Shown one piece after another: positions 14,144 through 23,390 of a stretch of DNA of 33,098 nt; positions within the stretch are counted from its first letter, which is position 1; every line of letters begins with the position of its first letter. Under the pieces are notes generated by a model. The model did no database searches. It saw only the letters and a list, made by a program, of their open reading frames with translations, and was not told where the DNA came from. The position numbers and the translations under genes are program-made. The stretch is taken from the NCBI GenBank assembly GCA_944387535.1, contig CALXFI010000010.1, positions 1-33,098 of the forward strand, written 5' to 3'. Source of the DNA: an uncultured Clostridia bacterium (GTDB taxonomy: Bacteria; Bacillota; Clostridia; TANB77; CAG-508).

Positions 14144-15639
14144 ATCTTTAATTCTAACTCAAAGTAGAACTCTACTCCGTCTTCTTTATTTATTACTCCA
14201 TAGCTATTTCCATAATTGCTCATTATAGCTTTTACAAATGCTAAACCAATACCGGTTCCTCCATCTTTTCTATTTCTAGATTTATCTACTTTATAAAATC
14301 TATTCCATATTCTATTTAGATGTTCTTCTGGTATATTTTGTCCTGTGTTAAATACTTTTACCCTTACTTTATTTTTTTCTACATCTACAACATTTTCTAT
14401 TCTTATTAATTTTTTACCATTTACTTCTTCTACATGTTTTATTGCATTTGTAAAATAGTTTGTAACTACTTGTTCTATATAGAAGTCATCTGCTACTACA
14501 TTTATCTCATCTGGTGTTTCTAATTTTATTTCTACTTGTTTTTCGTCTATCATCATTTGTGATTTTCTTATTACTTCTTTTTCTACTTCTACTATATTAA
14601 ATGTGGTATCATTAAATTCTCTTTTACCATATTCAAGTTTCATAAGTTCTAGTAATTGTTTTACTAACTTATCCATTTTATTTGTTTCATCCAAAATTAC
14701 TTCTGCATAAAACTTTCTACTTTCTTCATCTGTATTTACGTTTTCAAGTAAACCTTCGCTATATCCTTGTATTAACGCTATTGGTGTCTTTAATTCGTGT
14801 GATACATCTGATATAAAACTTTTTCTCATTTCGTCTAGTTTTGATTTTTCTTCTATATCTCTTTCTAGTTCTATATTTGTTGCTCTTAATTGTTTAATCG
14901 TTTTTTCTAGTTTATCTGACATTAAATTTATGCTTTTTCCTAAATTATTTATCTCATCATCAGCGTCTGTTGTTCTATATTTATGGCTAAAATCCAAGTT
15001 TGCCATCTTTTTTGCAATTGAATTTAATTCTAAGATTGGATCTGTAAACTTTCTTGATACATATGATACTATAACAGCTGCAATCAATATTGCAAACCCT
15101 GCCATTAAATATAAGAAATTGTTTGAAATATTTACACTTTCTTGTATTGAATTTATTGGTATTCTTATATATAACAAATAACCATTATCAAGTGTAGCTG
15201 CAAGTAATATATATGTAAGACCATTTTTAGTATCTTTCATCCTACTAATAACAAAATTATCATTTTCTTCTATTACTTCTCCTGCACCAGTATTAAATCT
15301 ACTTGTCATTTCATTCATTTGCCCTAATGTTGAGAAAAAATCTTTATTAGATGTATAGACATTTACATTTTGATCATTTCTAATTAATATATCAAAATTA
15401 TTTTTAACTGCTACTTGTTCTAATTCACTTGACAAATCTCCTTCTTCTCCATTATTATAATAATCATTTACGGTTTGATACACTGATCTTAGCGCAATCC
15501 TTTTACTATATAAATAAAACTGCCCAAACACAAAATTATTAACAAGTATTAAAAATATAATAATTCCTATTATAATAAGTGACAAAGAAAGAAACAATTT
15601 TACCCTTACTGATTTAAGGGCATTAAATTTTTTGCTCAT
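14140..15639 (-). CDS. Membrane sensor histidine kinase
   Basis: A 499-residue two-component sensor. Membrane segments at about 15-37 and 175-194 flank an extracytoplasmic sensor of about 135 residues. A HAMP linker (about 196-248) follows, with a coiled coil (245-270) and the HisKA H-box SDVSHELKTP with phospho-acceptor His281. The ATPase domain shows the N-box around Asn398 (NYFTNAIKH), NTGQNIPEE (431-439), the F-box WNRFYK and GGTGIGLAF (460-468). All catalytic motifs are intact. It lies 18 bases downstream of its response regulator. The stimulus is unknown; the sensor domain shows no motif I recognise. The start ATG at 15639 follows AGAGGTAAAAG. Its stop is inside a REP-like palindrome. 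Confidence 0.92.
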   Translation of the reverse strand: MSKKFNALKSVRVKLFLSLSLIIIGIIIFLILVNNFVFGQFYLYSKRIALRSVYQTVNDYYNNGEEGDLSSELEQVAVKNNFDILIRNDQNVNVYTSNKDFFSTLGQMNEMTSRFNTGAGEVIEENDNFVISRMKDTKNGLTYILLAATLDNGYLLYIRIPINSIQESVNISNNFLYLMAGFAILIAAVIVSYVSRKFTDPILELNSIAKKMANLDFSHKYRTTDADDEINNLGKSINLMSDKLEKTIKQLRATNIELERDIEEKSKLDEMRKSFISDVSHELKTPIALIQGYSEGLLENVNTDEESRKFYAEVILDETNKMDKLVKQLLELMKLEYGKREFNDTTFNIVEVEKEVIRKSQMMIDEKQVEIKLETPDEINVVADDFYIEQVVTNYFTNAIKHVEEVNGKKLIRIENVVDVEKNKVRVKVFNTGQNIPEEHLNRIWNRFYKVDKSRNRKDGGTGIGLAFVKAIMSNYGNSYGVINKEDGVEFYFELELKI

Positions 15640-15657
15640 TTCTTTTACCTCTTTTTA

Positions 15658-16335
15658 TTATTTTGTTTCAAATTTGTATCCTATTCCTCTTATTGTTTTT
15701 ATATATTTTCCTTTTTTGCCTAGTTTATGTCTTATTTTCTTTATATGACTATCTATTGTTCTTGAATCTCCATAATAATCATAATTCCATACATTATTTA
15801 ATATTTTATCTCTAGATAGTGCAATATTTTCATTTTCTACTAAGTAAACTAATAATTCATATTCTCTTAGACTTAATTCTATTGGTTTTCCATCTACTTT
15901 AACAGTTCTTCCTTCTTTATCTATTTCTATTCCACCATAGTCTTTTACTTCTTTAGGATCCTTATTTGTTCTTTTTAATATTGCTTCTACTCTTGCAACT
16001 AATATCTTTGGGCTAAATGGCTTAGAAATATATTCATCAACACCTAATTCAAATCCAAATAATTCATCTTGTTCTTCTCCTCTTGCTGTAAGCATTATAA
16101 TTGGAACTTTTGATTCTTGTCTTATCTGTCTCAAAACAGACCATCCATCTAATTTTGGCATCATAACATCTAATAAAATAAGACTTATTTTATTTTTATT
16201 TTCTTCGAAAACTTCTAAAGCCTTTTCTCCATCTTCTGCTTCTAATATGCTAAATCCTTTAGCTGCTAAAAAGTCTTTTATTAGTTTTCTCATTCTTTGC
16301 TCATCATCTACAACTAAAATATAATTATTAACCAT
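15658..16335 (-). CDS. OmpR-family response regulator
   Basis: A 225-residue regulator. The receiver domain has the acidic pair Asp10-Asp11, phospho-acceptor Asp56 in LILLDVMMPKLDGW, the threonine in LTARG and the lysine in YISKPFSP. The C-terminal winged helix (about 128-223) shows LSLREYELLVYLVEN, SRDKILNNVWNYDY, the recognition helix RTIDSHIKKIRHKL and the wing KTIRGIGYKFE. The start is ATG at 16335 with GGAGAGG six bases upstream; an in-frame GTG at 16383 is far less likely. It is the first gene of a two-gene operon with the histidine kinase. Targets cannot be deduced from sequence. Confidence 0.93.
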   Translation of the reverse strand: MVNNYILVVDDEQRMRKLIKDFLAAKGFSILEAEDGEKALEVFEENKNKISLILLDVMMPKLDGWSVLRQIRQESKVPIIMLTARGEEQDELFGFELGVDEYISKPFSPKILVARVEAILKRTNKDPKEVKDYGGIEIDKEGRTVKVDGKPIELSLREYELLVYLVENENIALSRDKILNNVWNYDYYGDSRTIDSHIKKIRHKLGKKGKYIKTIRGIGYKFETK

Positions 16336-16365
16336 TTTTCCTCTCCTTTTTATCTTTTCACATAT

Positions 16366-16395
16366 ATTATATATTATAAACACCTTTTATGTCTA
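16366..16395 (-). promoter_or_regulatory. Candidate promoter of the two-component operon
   Basis: Minus strand TAGACA (16390-16395), 18-base spacer, TATAAT (16366-16371), about 30 bases before the ATG. A second TATAAT (16373-16378) with TTCACA at 20-base spacing is an alternative. Confidence 0.4.
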
Positions 16396-16416
16396 TAATG
16401 TGAACTTAATTTAAAC

Positions 16417-16455
16417 AAAAAAGAGATTTTAGATAATTTTCCAAAATCTCTTTTC
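16417..16455 (-). terminator. Intrinsic terminator after mscS
   Basis: Minus strand AAAAGAGATTTT and AAAATCTCTTTT form a 12-bp stem with a 12-base loop, followed by TTTTTTG. It closes the dnaG-rpoD-mscS transcript and separates it from the two-component operon. Confidence 0.85.
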
Positions 16456-16478
16456 TCTATATTATTAATTTTATTTTT

Positions 16479-17555
16479 CTATAAATTTTTATTGTTTTCT
16501 ATATATACTGAAGTTGTTGGATAAGATAATTCTACACCTAAATTATGTAATATTGTTATAATATTTTTATTTATTTTATCTTTTAACATTACATAATCAT
16601 TATAACCTGTTGGTACAACAAACATATATACAAGTAGTGATAATCCATTATCTGTTATTTCATCAAAAGATATTATTATATCATCATCTATAACTTGTGG
16701 ATCATTTTTTAACATTTCTCTTATATTATTAGATATTACTTCCATTTGTTCTGCTGTTGTTTCTAAAGGAAATGATAAGCTAAATTTATATCTTCTCTTT
16801 TCCATCTTACTCCAGTTTATTATAGCTGAATCTGCTATTGTTGAGTTTGGAATATTTACTACTGAATTTTCAAAATTTCTTATTCTTGTTGTTCTAAATG
16901 TCATATCTTCTACTGTTCCTTCATAATTAGGCGTTTGTATCCAATCTCCTACATTAAATGGTTTATCTATAAATAATACTATTCCTCCAAAGATATTTTT
17001 TGCTGTATCCTGTGCTGCAAGTGTTATTATAATACCACCAATTCCTAATCCTGCAACTAACCCACTTAAGTTTATTTGTAAAATTGCAAGTACCACAAAT
17101 AATGCTATTATATATATTATTGCTCTTACCACTTTTAATGCAAATTCAAGCATTGAATCTTCTACATCATTTTTCCAATTTTTTCTAAGTTTCTTTATCA
17201 ATGTAGATTTTGTTGTAAAACTTGATGCTAATGCTTTTGCAAAAGCTAACACACTAATTATCTGAAATGCCTTTGTAACTATATTCATTACATTGTCAGG
17301 TAAATTAAGTGGTTTCTTTAGGAATAATACTGCAAGATATACTCCAAGTATTGTAATAAATACTTTTAAAGGAGTATAAAATGCACTTTCCTTTATTGCT
17401 TTTTTACTTTTAGAATTAAATTTAAATAATTTTATAATCATATATGATATACTAGGACTTAATACTTTAAACAGTATTATCAAACATACAGCCACAACTA
17501 TATCTATAATTTGCAGTGTTTTTACACTCTCTATAAAATCTACTATTTGCTCCAT
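16479..17555 (-). CDS. Small-conductance mechanosensitive channel (MscS family)
   Basis: A 358-residue channel protein. Hydrophobic segments at about 17-38, 58-82, 92-112 and 138-160 precede the pore-lining TM3 (LSGLVAGLGIGGIIITLAAQ, about 163-182). The MscS beta domain follows: AAQDTAKNIFGGIVLFIDKPFNVGDWIQ, GTVEDMTFRTTRIRNFENSVVNIPNS and IINWS. It opens under membrane tension to release solutes on hypo-osmotic shock. The length and extra N-terminal helices fit the YkuT/MscMJ-type members rather than the minimal 286-residue MscS. The start ATG at 17555 has GGAGG. It lies 23 bases downstream of rpoD and ends at a strong terminator, so it is likely carried on the primase/sigma-factor transcript. 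Confidence 0.9.
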   Translation of the reverse strand: MEQIVDFIESVKTLQIIDIVVAVCLIILFKVLSPSISYMIIKLFKFNSKSKKAIKESAFYTPLKVFITILGVYLAVLFLKKPLNLPDNVMNIVTKAFQIISVLAFAKALASSFTTKSTLIKKLRKNWKNDVEDSMLEFALKVVRAIIYIIALFVVLAILQINLSGLVAGLGIGGIIITLAAQDTAKNIFGGIVLFIDKPFNVGDWIQTPNYEGTVEDMTFRTTRIRNFENSVVNIPNSTIADSAIINWSKMEKRRYKFSLSFPLETTAEQMEVISNNIREMLKNDPQVIDDDIIISFDEITDNGLSLLVYMFVVPTGYNDYVMLKDKINKNIITILHNLGVELSYPTTSVYIENNKNL

Positions 17556-17578
17556 TTTTTCCTCCGTATAATTTGTTT

Positions 17579-19039
17579 TTAAGTCATATAGTCTCTTAAT
17601 TTTTTACTTCTACTTGGATGTCTTAATTTTCTTAATGCTTTTGCTTCTATTTGTCTTATTCTTTCTCGTGTTACATCAAACTCGCGTCCTACTTCTTCTA
17701 ATGTTCTTGCTTTTCCATCTTCTAATCCAAATCTCAATTTCAATACTTTTGCTTCTCTTGGGGTCAATGTATTCATTACTTCTTCTAATTGTTCTTTTAG
17801 CATTGTATATGCTGCTGAATCCTGTGGTGCTGGACTATCTTCATCTTGTATAAAATCCCCTAAATGGCTGTCATCTTCTTCACCAATTGGTGTTTCTAAT
17901 GATACTGGATCTTGAGCTATTTTTTGAATTTCCATTACCTTTTCTACTGGTATTTCCATTTCTTGTGCAATTTCCTCTGGCGTTGGTTCTCTTCCTAATT
18001 GTTGAAGTAAGTGTCTTGATGTTCTTATCAATTTATTTATTGTTTCTACCATATGAACTGGAATTCTTATTGTTCTTGCTTGGTCTGCAATTGCTCTTGT
18101 TATTGCTTGCCTAATCCACCATGTAGCATAAGTACTAAATTTAAATCCTTTTGTATAGTCGAATTTTTCTACTGCTTTTATTAATCCCATATTTCCTTCT
18201 TGTATTAAGTCTAAGAATAACATTCCTCTTCCTACATATTTTTTAGCAATACTTACAACTAATCTTAGGTTTGATTCTGCTAATTTTTGTTTTGCTTCTT
18301 CATCGCCATTTAAAATTCTTTTTGCTAAGTCTAATTCTTGGTCAAATGTTAAAAGAGGTATTCTTCCTATTTCTCTTAAATACATTCTAACTGGATCATC
18401 TACATTTATTCCTTCATAACTTGTATCTGTTATTTCGTCTAATTTCAAATCTTCTACTTCTTTTAAGTCATCAATGTCTGGTTCTTCATCTAAATCATCG
18501 TTTAGACTTACTCCCATTTCCTCAAAAGCATCAAATACTTTATCTATCTGGTCTGGATTTGCATCATCTAATTCTTTTGCTAAATCTCCATATGTTATCT
18601 TTCCTTGCTCTTTTGCTTTCTTTAATATTTTATTCACTTTTTCATTTTTTATATCTTCATCACTTTTACTTTTTTCTTTTTCATCAGTTACTTTTTCTTG
18701 AACCTTTTCTTCTACTTTTTCTGCTTTCTTAGTATTTTTTACTTCTTTCTCATCTGCACTTTTTTCAGTTTTTGTAGTCTTTTTACTTTCTTCTTTGTCT
18801 GTAGCTTTTGACTCTTTTTTAGTTTTTGTTTCTTTTTTGTTTTCAACTTTTTTAGGCTTTTCTTCTTTTTTTGGCTTCTTTTCCCCTTCTTTTTTATCTT
18901 CTACTTTCTTTGCTTTAGCTACTTTTGTTTCTTCTTTTTCTGTCTTTGTTTTCTTTTTAGTTTCTTTCTTATTTTCTTTTTCTTCTAATTTTTGTTTAGC
19001 TTCCTTTTTTGTTTCTAGCTCTTCTTTTTTCTTTGCCAT
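17579..19039 (-). CDS. rpoD: Primary sigma factor RpoD (SigA) with a long Lys/Glu-rich N-terminus
   Basis: A 486-residue housekeeping sigma-70. The C-terminal 270 residues are textbook: region 1.2 ([16 protein letters not shown]), region 2 ([19 protein letters not shown] through [21 protein letters not shown]), region 3 ([14 protein letters not shown]), and region 4 with the helix-turn-helix [34 protein letters not shown] sigma 1.1-like segment ([26 protein letters not shown]) begins near 135. Before it lie about 130 residues made almost only of Lys, Glu, Thr and Ala, far beyond the B. subtilis SigA (about 371 residues). I use ATG 19039 with AGGGGTG upstream; a GTG at 19051 sits too close to that site. 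It follows dnaG by 14 bases. Confidence 0.95.
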   Translation of the reverse strand: MAKKKEELETKKEAKQKLEEKENKKETKKKTKTEKEETKVAKAKKVEDKKEGEKKPKKEEKPKKVENKKETKTKKESKATDKEESKKTTKTEKSADEKEVKNTKKAEKVEEKVQEKVTDEKEKSKSDEDIKNEKVNKILKKAKEQGKITYGDLAKELDDANPDQIDKVFDAFEEMGVSLNDDLDEEPDIDDLKEVEDLKLDEITDTSYEGINVDDPVRMYLREIGRIPLLTFDQELDLAKRILNGDEEAKQKLAESNLRLVVSIAKKYVGRGMLFLDLIQEGNMGLIKAVEKFDYTKGFKFSTYATWWIRQAITRAIADQARTIRIPVHMVETINKLIRTSRHLLQQLGREPTPEEIAQEMEIPVEKVMEIQKIAQDPVSLETPIGEEDDSHLGDFIQDEDSPAPQDSAAYTMLKEQLEEVMNTLTPREAKVLKLRFGLEDGKARTLEEVGREFDVTRERIRQIEAKALRKLRHPSRSKKLRDYMT

Positions 19040-19053
19040 TTTCTTTTTCACCC

Positions 19054-20850
19054 CTATTTCATTTTAGCTAATCTGACAATAATATCACTTAGCTCTTTCC
19101 CTAATTTATTTTTTTCTTCCTGATCTAAATTTAATTCCTTATTTTCTAAAGTTTCTAGGATTTTTAACTTTCTATCATTTAATTTATCTTTTTCATAACT
19201 TCTCATAACATCATCTATAGCTTTTTCTACATCATCTATTTCATAGTCATCTGCTAAGATTTCTGTAATATGATTTTGTTCTTCTTCTCCTAACTCGTCC
19301 AAAATTCCATTAATATTACTATTTCCTTTTTCTAATTCTTCATACAGTTTTTTAGCAATTTTTTTGTTTATTTCGTCTTTAAAATCTTCTACAGTTATAT
19401 TTTGTTTTATTATTTGATAAACATTTTGGTCTCCATTTAGTAATATTGCAAGTACTGTGTTTTCCCTTCTTTTTACCGCCTCTGATACTTCTGTTTTTGG
19501 AACTGCTACATGTCTTACAACTGGTCTTGCTTTTTCTAAGACTTTTTCTCCTTGTTTATTTTCATAAGATAGTTTGTTTACTTCTGCATAAATTGCTTCT
19601 TTTGATATTTCATATTCTTTAGCTATTTTCTCAATGTAAACTTCTTTTTCTATATTGTTATCTACTTTTGAAATTAATTTTGCAATTTCATTTAAGAATT
19701 TTATTTTATCGTTTGTATTATTTAAGTCTAAATCTTTTTTTAATAATTTGACTTTAAACTCAATTATCGAAAGTGCTTTATCAACTACATTTTGAAATCT
19801 TGCATTACCATATTTTACGATATACTCATCAGGGTCTTTTGCACCTTCCATTTGAAGGACCCTAATATCACATCCCATATTTTGCAATATATCAATTGCT
19901 CTGATTTTAGCTTTTAAACCTGCATCATCTGAATCAAAACTTAATATTATTTGTTCTGATGTTTTTCTAAGTAACCAGCCTTGTTGCTGTGTTAAAGCTG
20001 TTCCCAAAGGTGCTACTACATTAGTTATCCCTCTTTGATGAAGGGATATTACATCCATATAACCTTCTACTATTAGTAGCCTTTTCTTAGTTTCTTGTCC
20101 TTTTTTTGCTACATTTAGTCCAAATAGGTTTCTTCCTTTACTAAATACTATATTTTCTGGTGAATTTATATATTTAGGTTTAGAATCATCAAGAACTCTT
20201 CCTCCAAACGCTATTACTCTTCCTCTTCCATCACATATTGGAAACATTAGTCTATTTCTATATCTATCTATATATGTTCCATTATCATTTCTATTAACTA
20301 ATCCGGATTCCAATATTTCTAGGTCTTCAAATCCTTCTTTTCTTAATGCATGGTATAGCTCATCAAATTTTCCTGAAAAACCTATTCTAAATGATTTTAA
20401 TGTTTCATTACTTAGTTTTCTTTTCTTTACATATTCCTGAGCTAATTTAGCAGTAGGTTTATATAAATTTTCGTGATAATATGCAGCAGTAAATTCATTT
20501 ACTTTATATACTTTTGCTTTTAGTTCTTCCTTTTGCCTATCTACATGATTTTCAAATGTTGGCAATTGTATATTTGCTCTTTCTGCTAATTGCTGCACTG
20601 CCTCTACAAAATTAATTCCTTCTATTTTGCTTAAAAAAGTAAAAACATTGCCTCCTACTCCACATCCGAAGCAATGAAATATTTGTTTATCTGGTGAGAC
20701 AGAAAAAGAAGGTGATTTTTCATTATGGAATGGACATAATCCAAAGAAATTTCTTCCGCTTCTTTTTAAATGCACATACTGTGAAATTACATCTACAATG
20801 TCATTAGCTTGTCTAACTTCTTCTAATGTTTCTTCGCTATATCTTGGCAT
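19054..20850 (-). CDS. dnaG: DNA primase
   Basis: A 598-residue DnaG. The N-terminal CHC2 zinc-binding domain has Cys39, His42, Cys60 and Cys63 ([15 protein letters not shown] to [11 protein letters not shown]). The RNA polymerase core includes the RFPI-like [20 protein letters not shown], the TOPRIM motifs [20 protein letters not shown] and [10 protein letters not shown], and a C-terminal helicase-interaction region of about 150 residues. It makes the RNA primers for replication. The start ATG at 20850 has GTGAGG upstream. It is first in the dnaG-rpoD-mscS unit, the classical macromolecular-synthesis arrangement without rpsU. A sigma-H-like promoter lies 50-80 bases upstream. Confidence 0.96.
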   Translation of the reverse strand: MPRYSEETLEEVRQANDIVDVISQYVHLKRSGRNFFGLCPFHNEKSPSFSVSPDKQIFHCFGCGVGGNVFTFLSKIEGINFVEAVQQLAERANIQLPTFENHVDRQKEELKAKVYKVNEFTAAYYHENLYKPTAKLAQEYVKKRKLSNETLKSFRIGFSGKFDELYHALRKEGFEDLEILESGLVNRNDNGTYIDRYRNRLMFPICDGRGRVIAFGGRVLDDSKPKYINSPENIVFSKGRNLFGLNVAKKGQETKKRLLIVEGYMDVISLHQRGITNVVAPLGTALTQQQGWLLRKTSEQIILSFDSDDAGLKAKIRAIDILQNMGCDIRVLQMEGAKDPDEYIVKYGNARFQNVVDKALSIIEFKVKLLKKDLDLNNTNDKIKFLNEIAKLISKVDNNIEKEVYIEKIAKEYEISKEAIYAEVNKLSYENKQGEKVLEKARPVVRHVAVPKTEVSEAVKRRENTVLAILLNGDQNVYQIIKQNITVEDFKDEINKKIAKKLYEELEKGNSNINGILDELGEEEQNHITEILADDYEIDDVEKAIDDVMRSYEKDKLNDRKLKILETLENKELNLDQEEKNKLGKELSDIIVRLAKMK

Positions 20851-20899
20851 TTTTACCTCACTTTCTTACAAATTCTTTCTTTTTTTATACACACTTATA

Positions 20900-20928
20900 T
20901 TATTCGACGTATTTTACATAAATCCTTC
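20900..20928 (-). promoter_or_regulatory. Sigma-H-like promoter upstream of dnaG-rpoD
   Basis: Minus strand GAAGGATTT (20920-20928), an 11-base spacer, then GTCGAATAA (20900-20908). This fits the Bacillus sigma-H consensus RnAGGAwWW-N11/12-RnnGAATww at every specified base. In B. subtilis the sigA operon also has a sigma-H promoter, which supports the reading. Confidence 0.55.
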
Positions 20929-21125
20929 CTTTATGGCAAAAAAATGTTAATTTTTGTAACATTATACACTTATTATACTCAATAATTATATGTATTATAT
21001 TTAAATAAAATAACAAATTTTTAAAAATGCATTCATTATAATTGTACTTTTCATATAATAGGTATCGTTTATATATTTTCTAGCTAGTCTAGAATATAAT
21101 ACACACATAAAATACTGTAACAGCA

Positions 21126-21184
21126 GAAAAAAATTAGAAGTCTGTGCTAAAAACTTCTTAGACAACACAGACTCCACATCTAAT
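21126..21184 (-). terminator. Strong structured terminator on the minus strand
   Basis: On the minus strand ATTAGA, then AGTCTGTG, pair with CACAGACT and TCTAAT to make 14 bp interrupted by a 5-base bulge (TGTGG), directly followed by TTTTTTT. It lies about 135 bases beyond the alarmone synthetase stop. An internal AGAAG/CTTCT pairing (21136-21140 with 21154-21158) competes with this stem or could form a pseudoknot. In the gene-free stretch 20851-21318 this, the hairpin at 21193 and the sigma-H site are the only clear signals; the remainder is AT-rich DNA with several TATAAT-like strings. Confidence 0.6.
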
Positions 21185-21192
21185 AGATATAA

Positions 21193-21226
21193 TGAGCAGT
21201 AAGGTTTGCATTACTCTCATTTTTTA
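21193..21226 (+). terminator. Plus-strand terminator-like hairpin with no plus-strand gene before it
   Basis: TGAG-C-AGTAA (21193-21202) pairs with TTACT-CTCA (21211-21219) apart from one bulged C, around an 8-base loop, followed by TTTTTTATT on the plus strand. There is no plus-strand coding gene upstream for thousands of bases, so it may end a small RNA transcribed across 21095-21226, or simply block antisense transcription. Confidence 0.45.
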
Positions 21227-21318
21227 TTTATTATTTTTTCAATCAATAACATTTACTTATTTCCGTACAACAAAATTGCAATATTTTCATATCCTTTGCC
21301 AATATTTTCTTACAAATT

Positions 21319-21984
21319 TCATTCGTTTAGTAGCATCATCTTTTCATCTAGTTTATTAATTGTTTTTGCGCAATTTACCCATTCTTTAGCTTTCTTTTTG
21401 TTTGGTTCTTCTTTAGGTTTATACTTCATTTTGTGTTCTAAACTAGACCAAAAATCCATTGCCATTGTTCTTAATTGTACCTCTACTTTAACATATATAA
21501 GCTGTTGTGATAACATTACAGGTACACCTAAAATTATATGATATGCAGAATATCCACTTTCTTTTGGATGTGTTATATAGTCTTTTTCTTTTAAAGTTTC
21601 AATACCAGGTACATTTTGTATTAAATTCTTTATTGAATAGATATCTTTTTGTAATGGACATACTACACGTATACCCGCAATATCATTTATGTTTTCTATC
21701 ATATCTTTATATGTTAATTTACATTCCTTTTTCTTCATTTTTTGTATAATACTTTTTGGTGATTTAATTCTAGTATTTACATGGTCAACTAAATCATAAT
21801 CATAAAATGTCTTAAATTCTTGTTTAAAAATATCTATTTTTGTTTCTAATTCTTTAATTGCCATTTTGTAAATAAACATTAATTTTTGGAATGTTACATC
21901 CTTTTCCTCTACTTTTCCACTGTAGTCTAAAAAATTCTTCAGGTCAATCAAATCAGTACTTTCCTCTTTAATTTTCATACACAT
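21319..21984 (-). CDS. Small alarmone synthetase (GTP pyrophosphokinase, RelQ/YjbM type)
   Basis: A 221-residue single-domain (p)ppGpp synthetase. The RelA/SpoT synthetase motifs are present: substrate-loop RIKSPKSIIQKM (72-83), DIAGIRVVC (101-109), DYITHPKESGYSAYH (135-149, with the guanine-stacking tyrosine) and EVQLRTMAMDFWSSLEHKMKY (168-188) with the catalytic glutamate. There is no HD hydrolase domain and no TGS or ACT domain, as in RelQ/RelP of Firmicutes. It makes the alarmone during envelope or other stress, independently of ribosome stalling. The ATG at 21984 is very close to the GGAG; the ATG two codons later (21978) has better spacing. It is monocistronic, with a distant strong terminator. 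Confidence 0.9.
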   Translation of the reverse strand: MCMKIKEESTDLIDLKNFLDYSGKVEEKDVTFQKLMFIYKMAIKELETKIDIFKQEFKTFYDYDLVDHVNTRIKSPKSIIQKMKKKECKLTYKDMIENINDIAGIRVVCPLQKDIYSIKNLIQNVPGIETLKEKDYITHPKESGYSAYHIILGVPVMLSQQLIYVKVEVQLRTMAMDFWSSLEHKMKYKPKEEPNKKKAKEWVNCAKTINKLDEKMMLLNE

Positions 21985-22089
21985 TCAACTCCTTTTTTAT
22001 GGTTTTTATGTATGTTCCTTATTTAGTATATGCTTATTTTAACCATATATTGTTGCTAAAAGGTATTTTAAATGTGTCTTTTTAGTGAA

Positions 22090-23376
22090 TTAATTTTTTC
22101 TTAAGATTTCAGCTAAATTTCCTTTTTTTACTTCTATTTTTTCACCTGTTTTTGTGTTTTCTATTTCTAGATTTTCTCCATCTGTTCTGTCACCAATTAC
22201 AATTAAATTTGGAGTTCCAAGTACTTTGCAATCTTTTATTTTAGCGCCAATATTTATATTTTCTCTATCATCTAATATAACTCCAATTCCTTCTTTTTGT
22301 AACATCGCATATATTTCATTTGCTAATTTTACTTTTCCTTCATCATCCATTTTAGGAATTATTTGTACTTTATATGGAGCTATTTTTTCTGGTAAATAAA
22401 ATCCACAAGGATTTCCATTTCTATCTTTTAATAGACATTGCTCATATAAAGCAGCTAAAGACCTACTTACTCCTATTCCATAACATCCCATATAGAATAG
22501 TGCTTCTTTTCCATCTTTATCTGTATATTTACCATTCATCATTTCAGAATATCTTGTTCCTAATTGGAATATATGACCTAATTCCATAGTTCTAATCTCT
22601 TTAAATCCATCTATACTTTCTATTCCGTATTCCTCTTTTAGATAATCCATATAATTTTCTTTTTCTAATATTTCAGTATTTAGACCAATTCCTGTTTCTT
22701 CATTATATAGTATTTTATCTTCACCTTGGTCTGAGATTAGCATAAATTCTTCGGATTTCTTTCCGCCCATTGCACCATTATCTGCAACAATTGGAATAAC
22801 ATCTAATCCTATTCTTTCAAATACCTCTAAAAATGCATTTCTAACATTTTCATAAGATTTTGCCATACCTTCTGGATCTACATCAAAACTATATGCATCA
22901 AGCATTGGAAATGCTTTTCCTCTTAATAAATATCCTCTTGTACGTATTTCATTTCTATATTTTTCCCCAATTTGATAATATGTTACTGGTAAGTTTTTAT
23001 ATGATTTTAATTTTTCTCTTGCAAATTCTAACATTGCTTCTTCTCCTGTTGGAGCTAAGCAAAATGTTCCTTTATTTGATTCAGTAATTAGCATTGTTCC
23101 ATCATTTACGTATGCATCATATCTTCCTGAATTTTTCCAAATTGTGTCTGGTTGTAATGTTGGAAGTAATACTTCTACACAACCATATTTATTTAATGTT
23201 TCTACTATTATTTGCTCTATTTTTCTTCTTAATAATAATGGAACTGTATTATATCCAAATATTCCTGCTCCATATTGTACTATTTGTCCAGTTTGTAATA
23301 AAATACTTTGTCCTGGATACATTTCATCTATATTATTTAACTTTACTGTTCCCATTCCTGTTTGTGATAATTTCAT
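22090..23376 (-). CDS. proS: Prolyl-tRNA synthetase, short form without the editing insertion
   Basis: A 428-residue class II aminoacyl-tRNA synthetase. Motif 1 lies around LLLRRKIEQIIVETLNKYGCVEVLLPTLQP. Motif 2 is YYQIGEKYRNEIRTRGYLLRGKAFPMLDAYSF, and motif 3 is GCYGIGVSRSLAALYEQ. The anticodon-binding domain (about 325-428) begins PYKVQIIP and includes DDRENINIGAKIKDCKVLGTPNLIVIG. Bacillus-type ProRS is about 564 residues because a YbaK-like editing domain of about 180 residues sits between motifs 2 and 3. Here only about 45 residues separate GGKKSEEFM from MELGHIFQLG, so post-transfer editing of Ala-tRNA(Pro) is absent from this protein. The usual REF-MKD of motif 2 reads KAFPMLD. The start ATG at 23376 has GAGGGA upstream. 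It follows scpB by 14 bases. Confidence 0.9.
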   Translation of the reverse strand: MKLSQTGMGTVKLNNIDEMYPGQSILLQTGQIVQYGAGIFGYNTVPLLLRRKIEQIIVETLNKYGCVEVLLPTLQPDTIWKNSGRYDAYVNDGTMLITESNKGTFCLAPTGEEAMLEFAREKLKSYKNLPVTYYQIGEKYRNEIRTRGYLLRGKAFPMLDAYSFDVDPEGMAKSYENVRNAFLEVFERIGLDVIPIVADNGAMGGKKSEEFMLISDQGEDKILYNEETGIGLNTEILEKENYMDYLKEEYGIESIDGFKEIRTMELGHIFQLGTRYSEMMNGKYTDKDGKEALFYMGCYGIGVSRSLAALYEQCLLKDRNGNPCGFYLPEKIAPYKVQIIPKMDDEGKVKLANEIYAMLQKEGIGVILDDRENINIGAKIKDCKVLGTPNLIVIGDRTDGENLEIENTKTGEKIEVKKGNLAEILRKN

Positions 23377-23390
23377 AATAATCCCTCTTT

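Noticed and set aside
20903..20909. A Spo0A-like box (CGTCGAA on minus) upstream of dnaG
   Set aside because: It is single, has one mismatch, and the same bases are better explained as the -10 of the sigma-H-like promoter.
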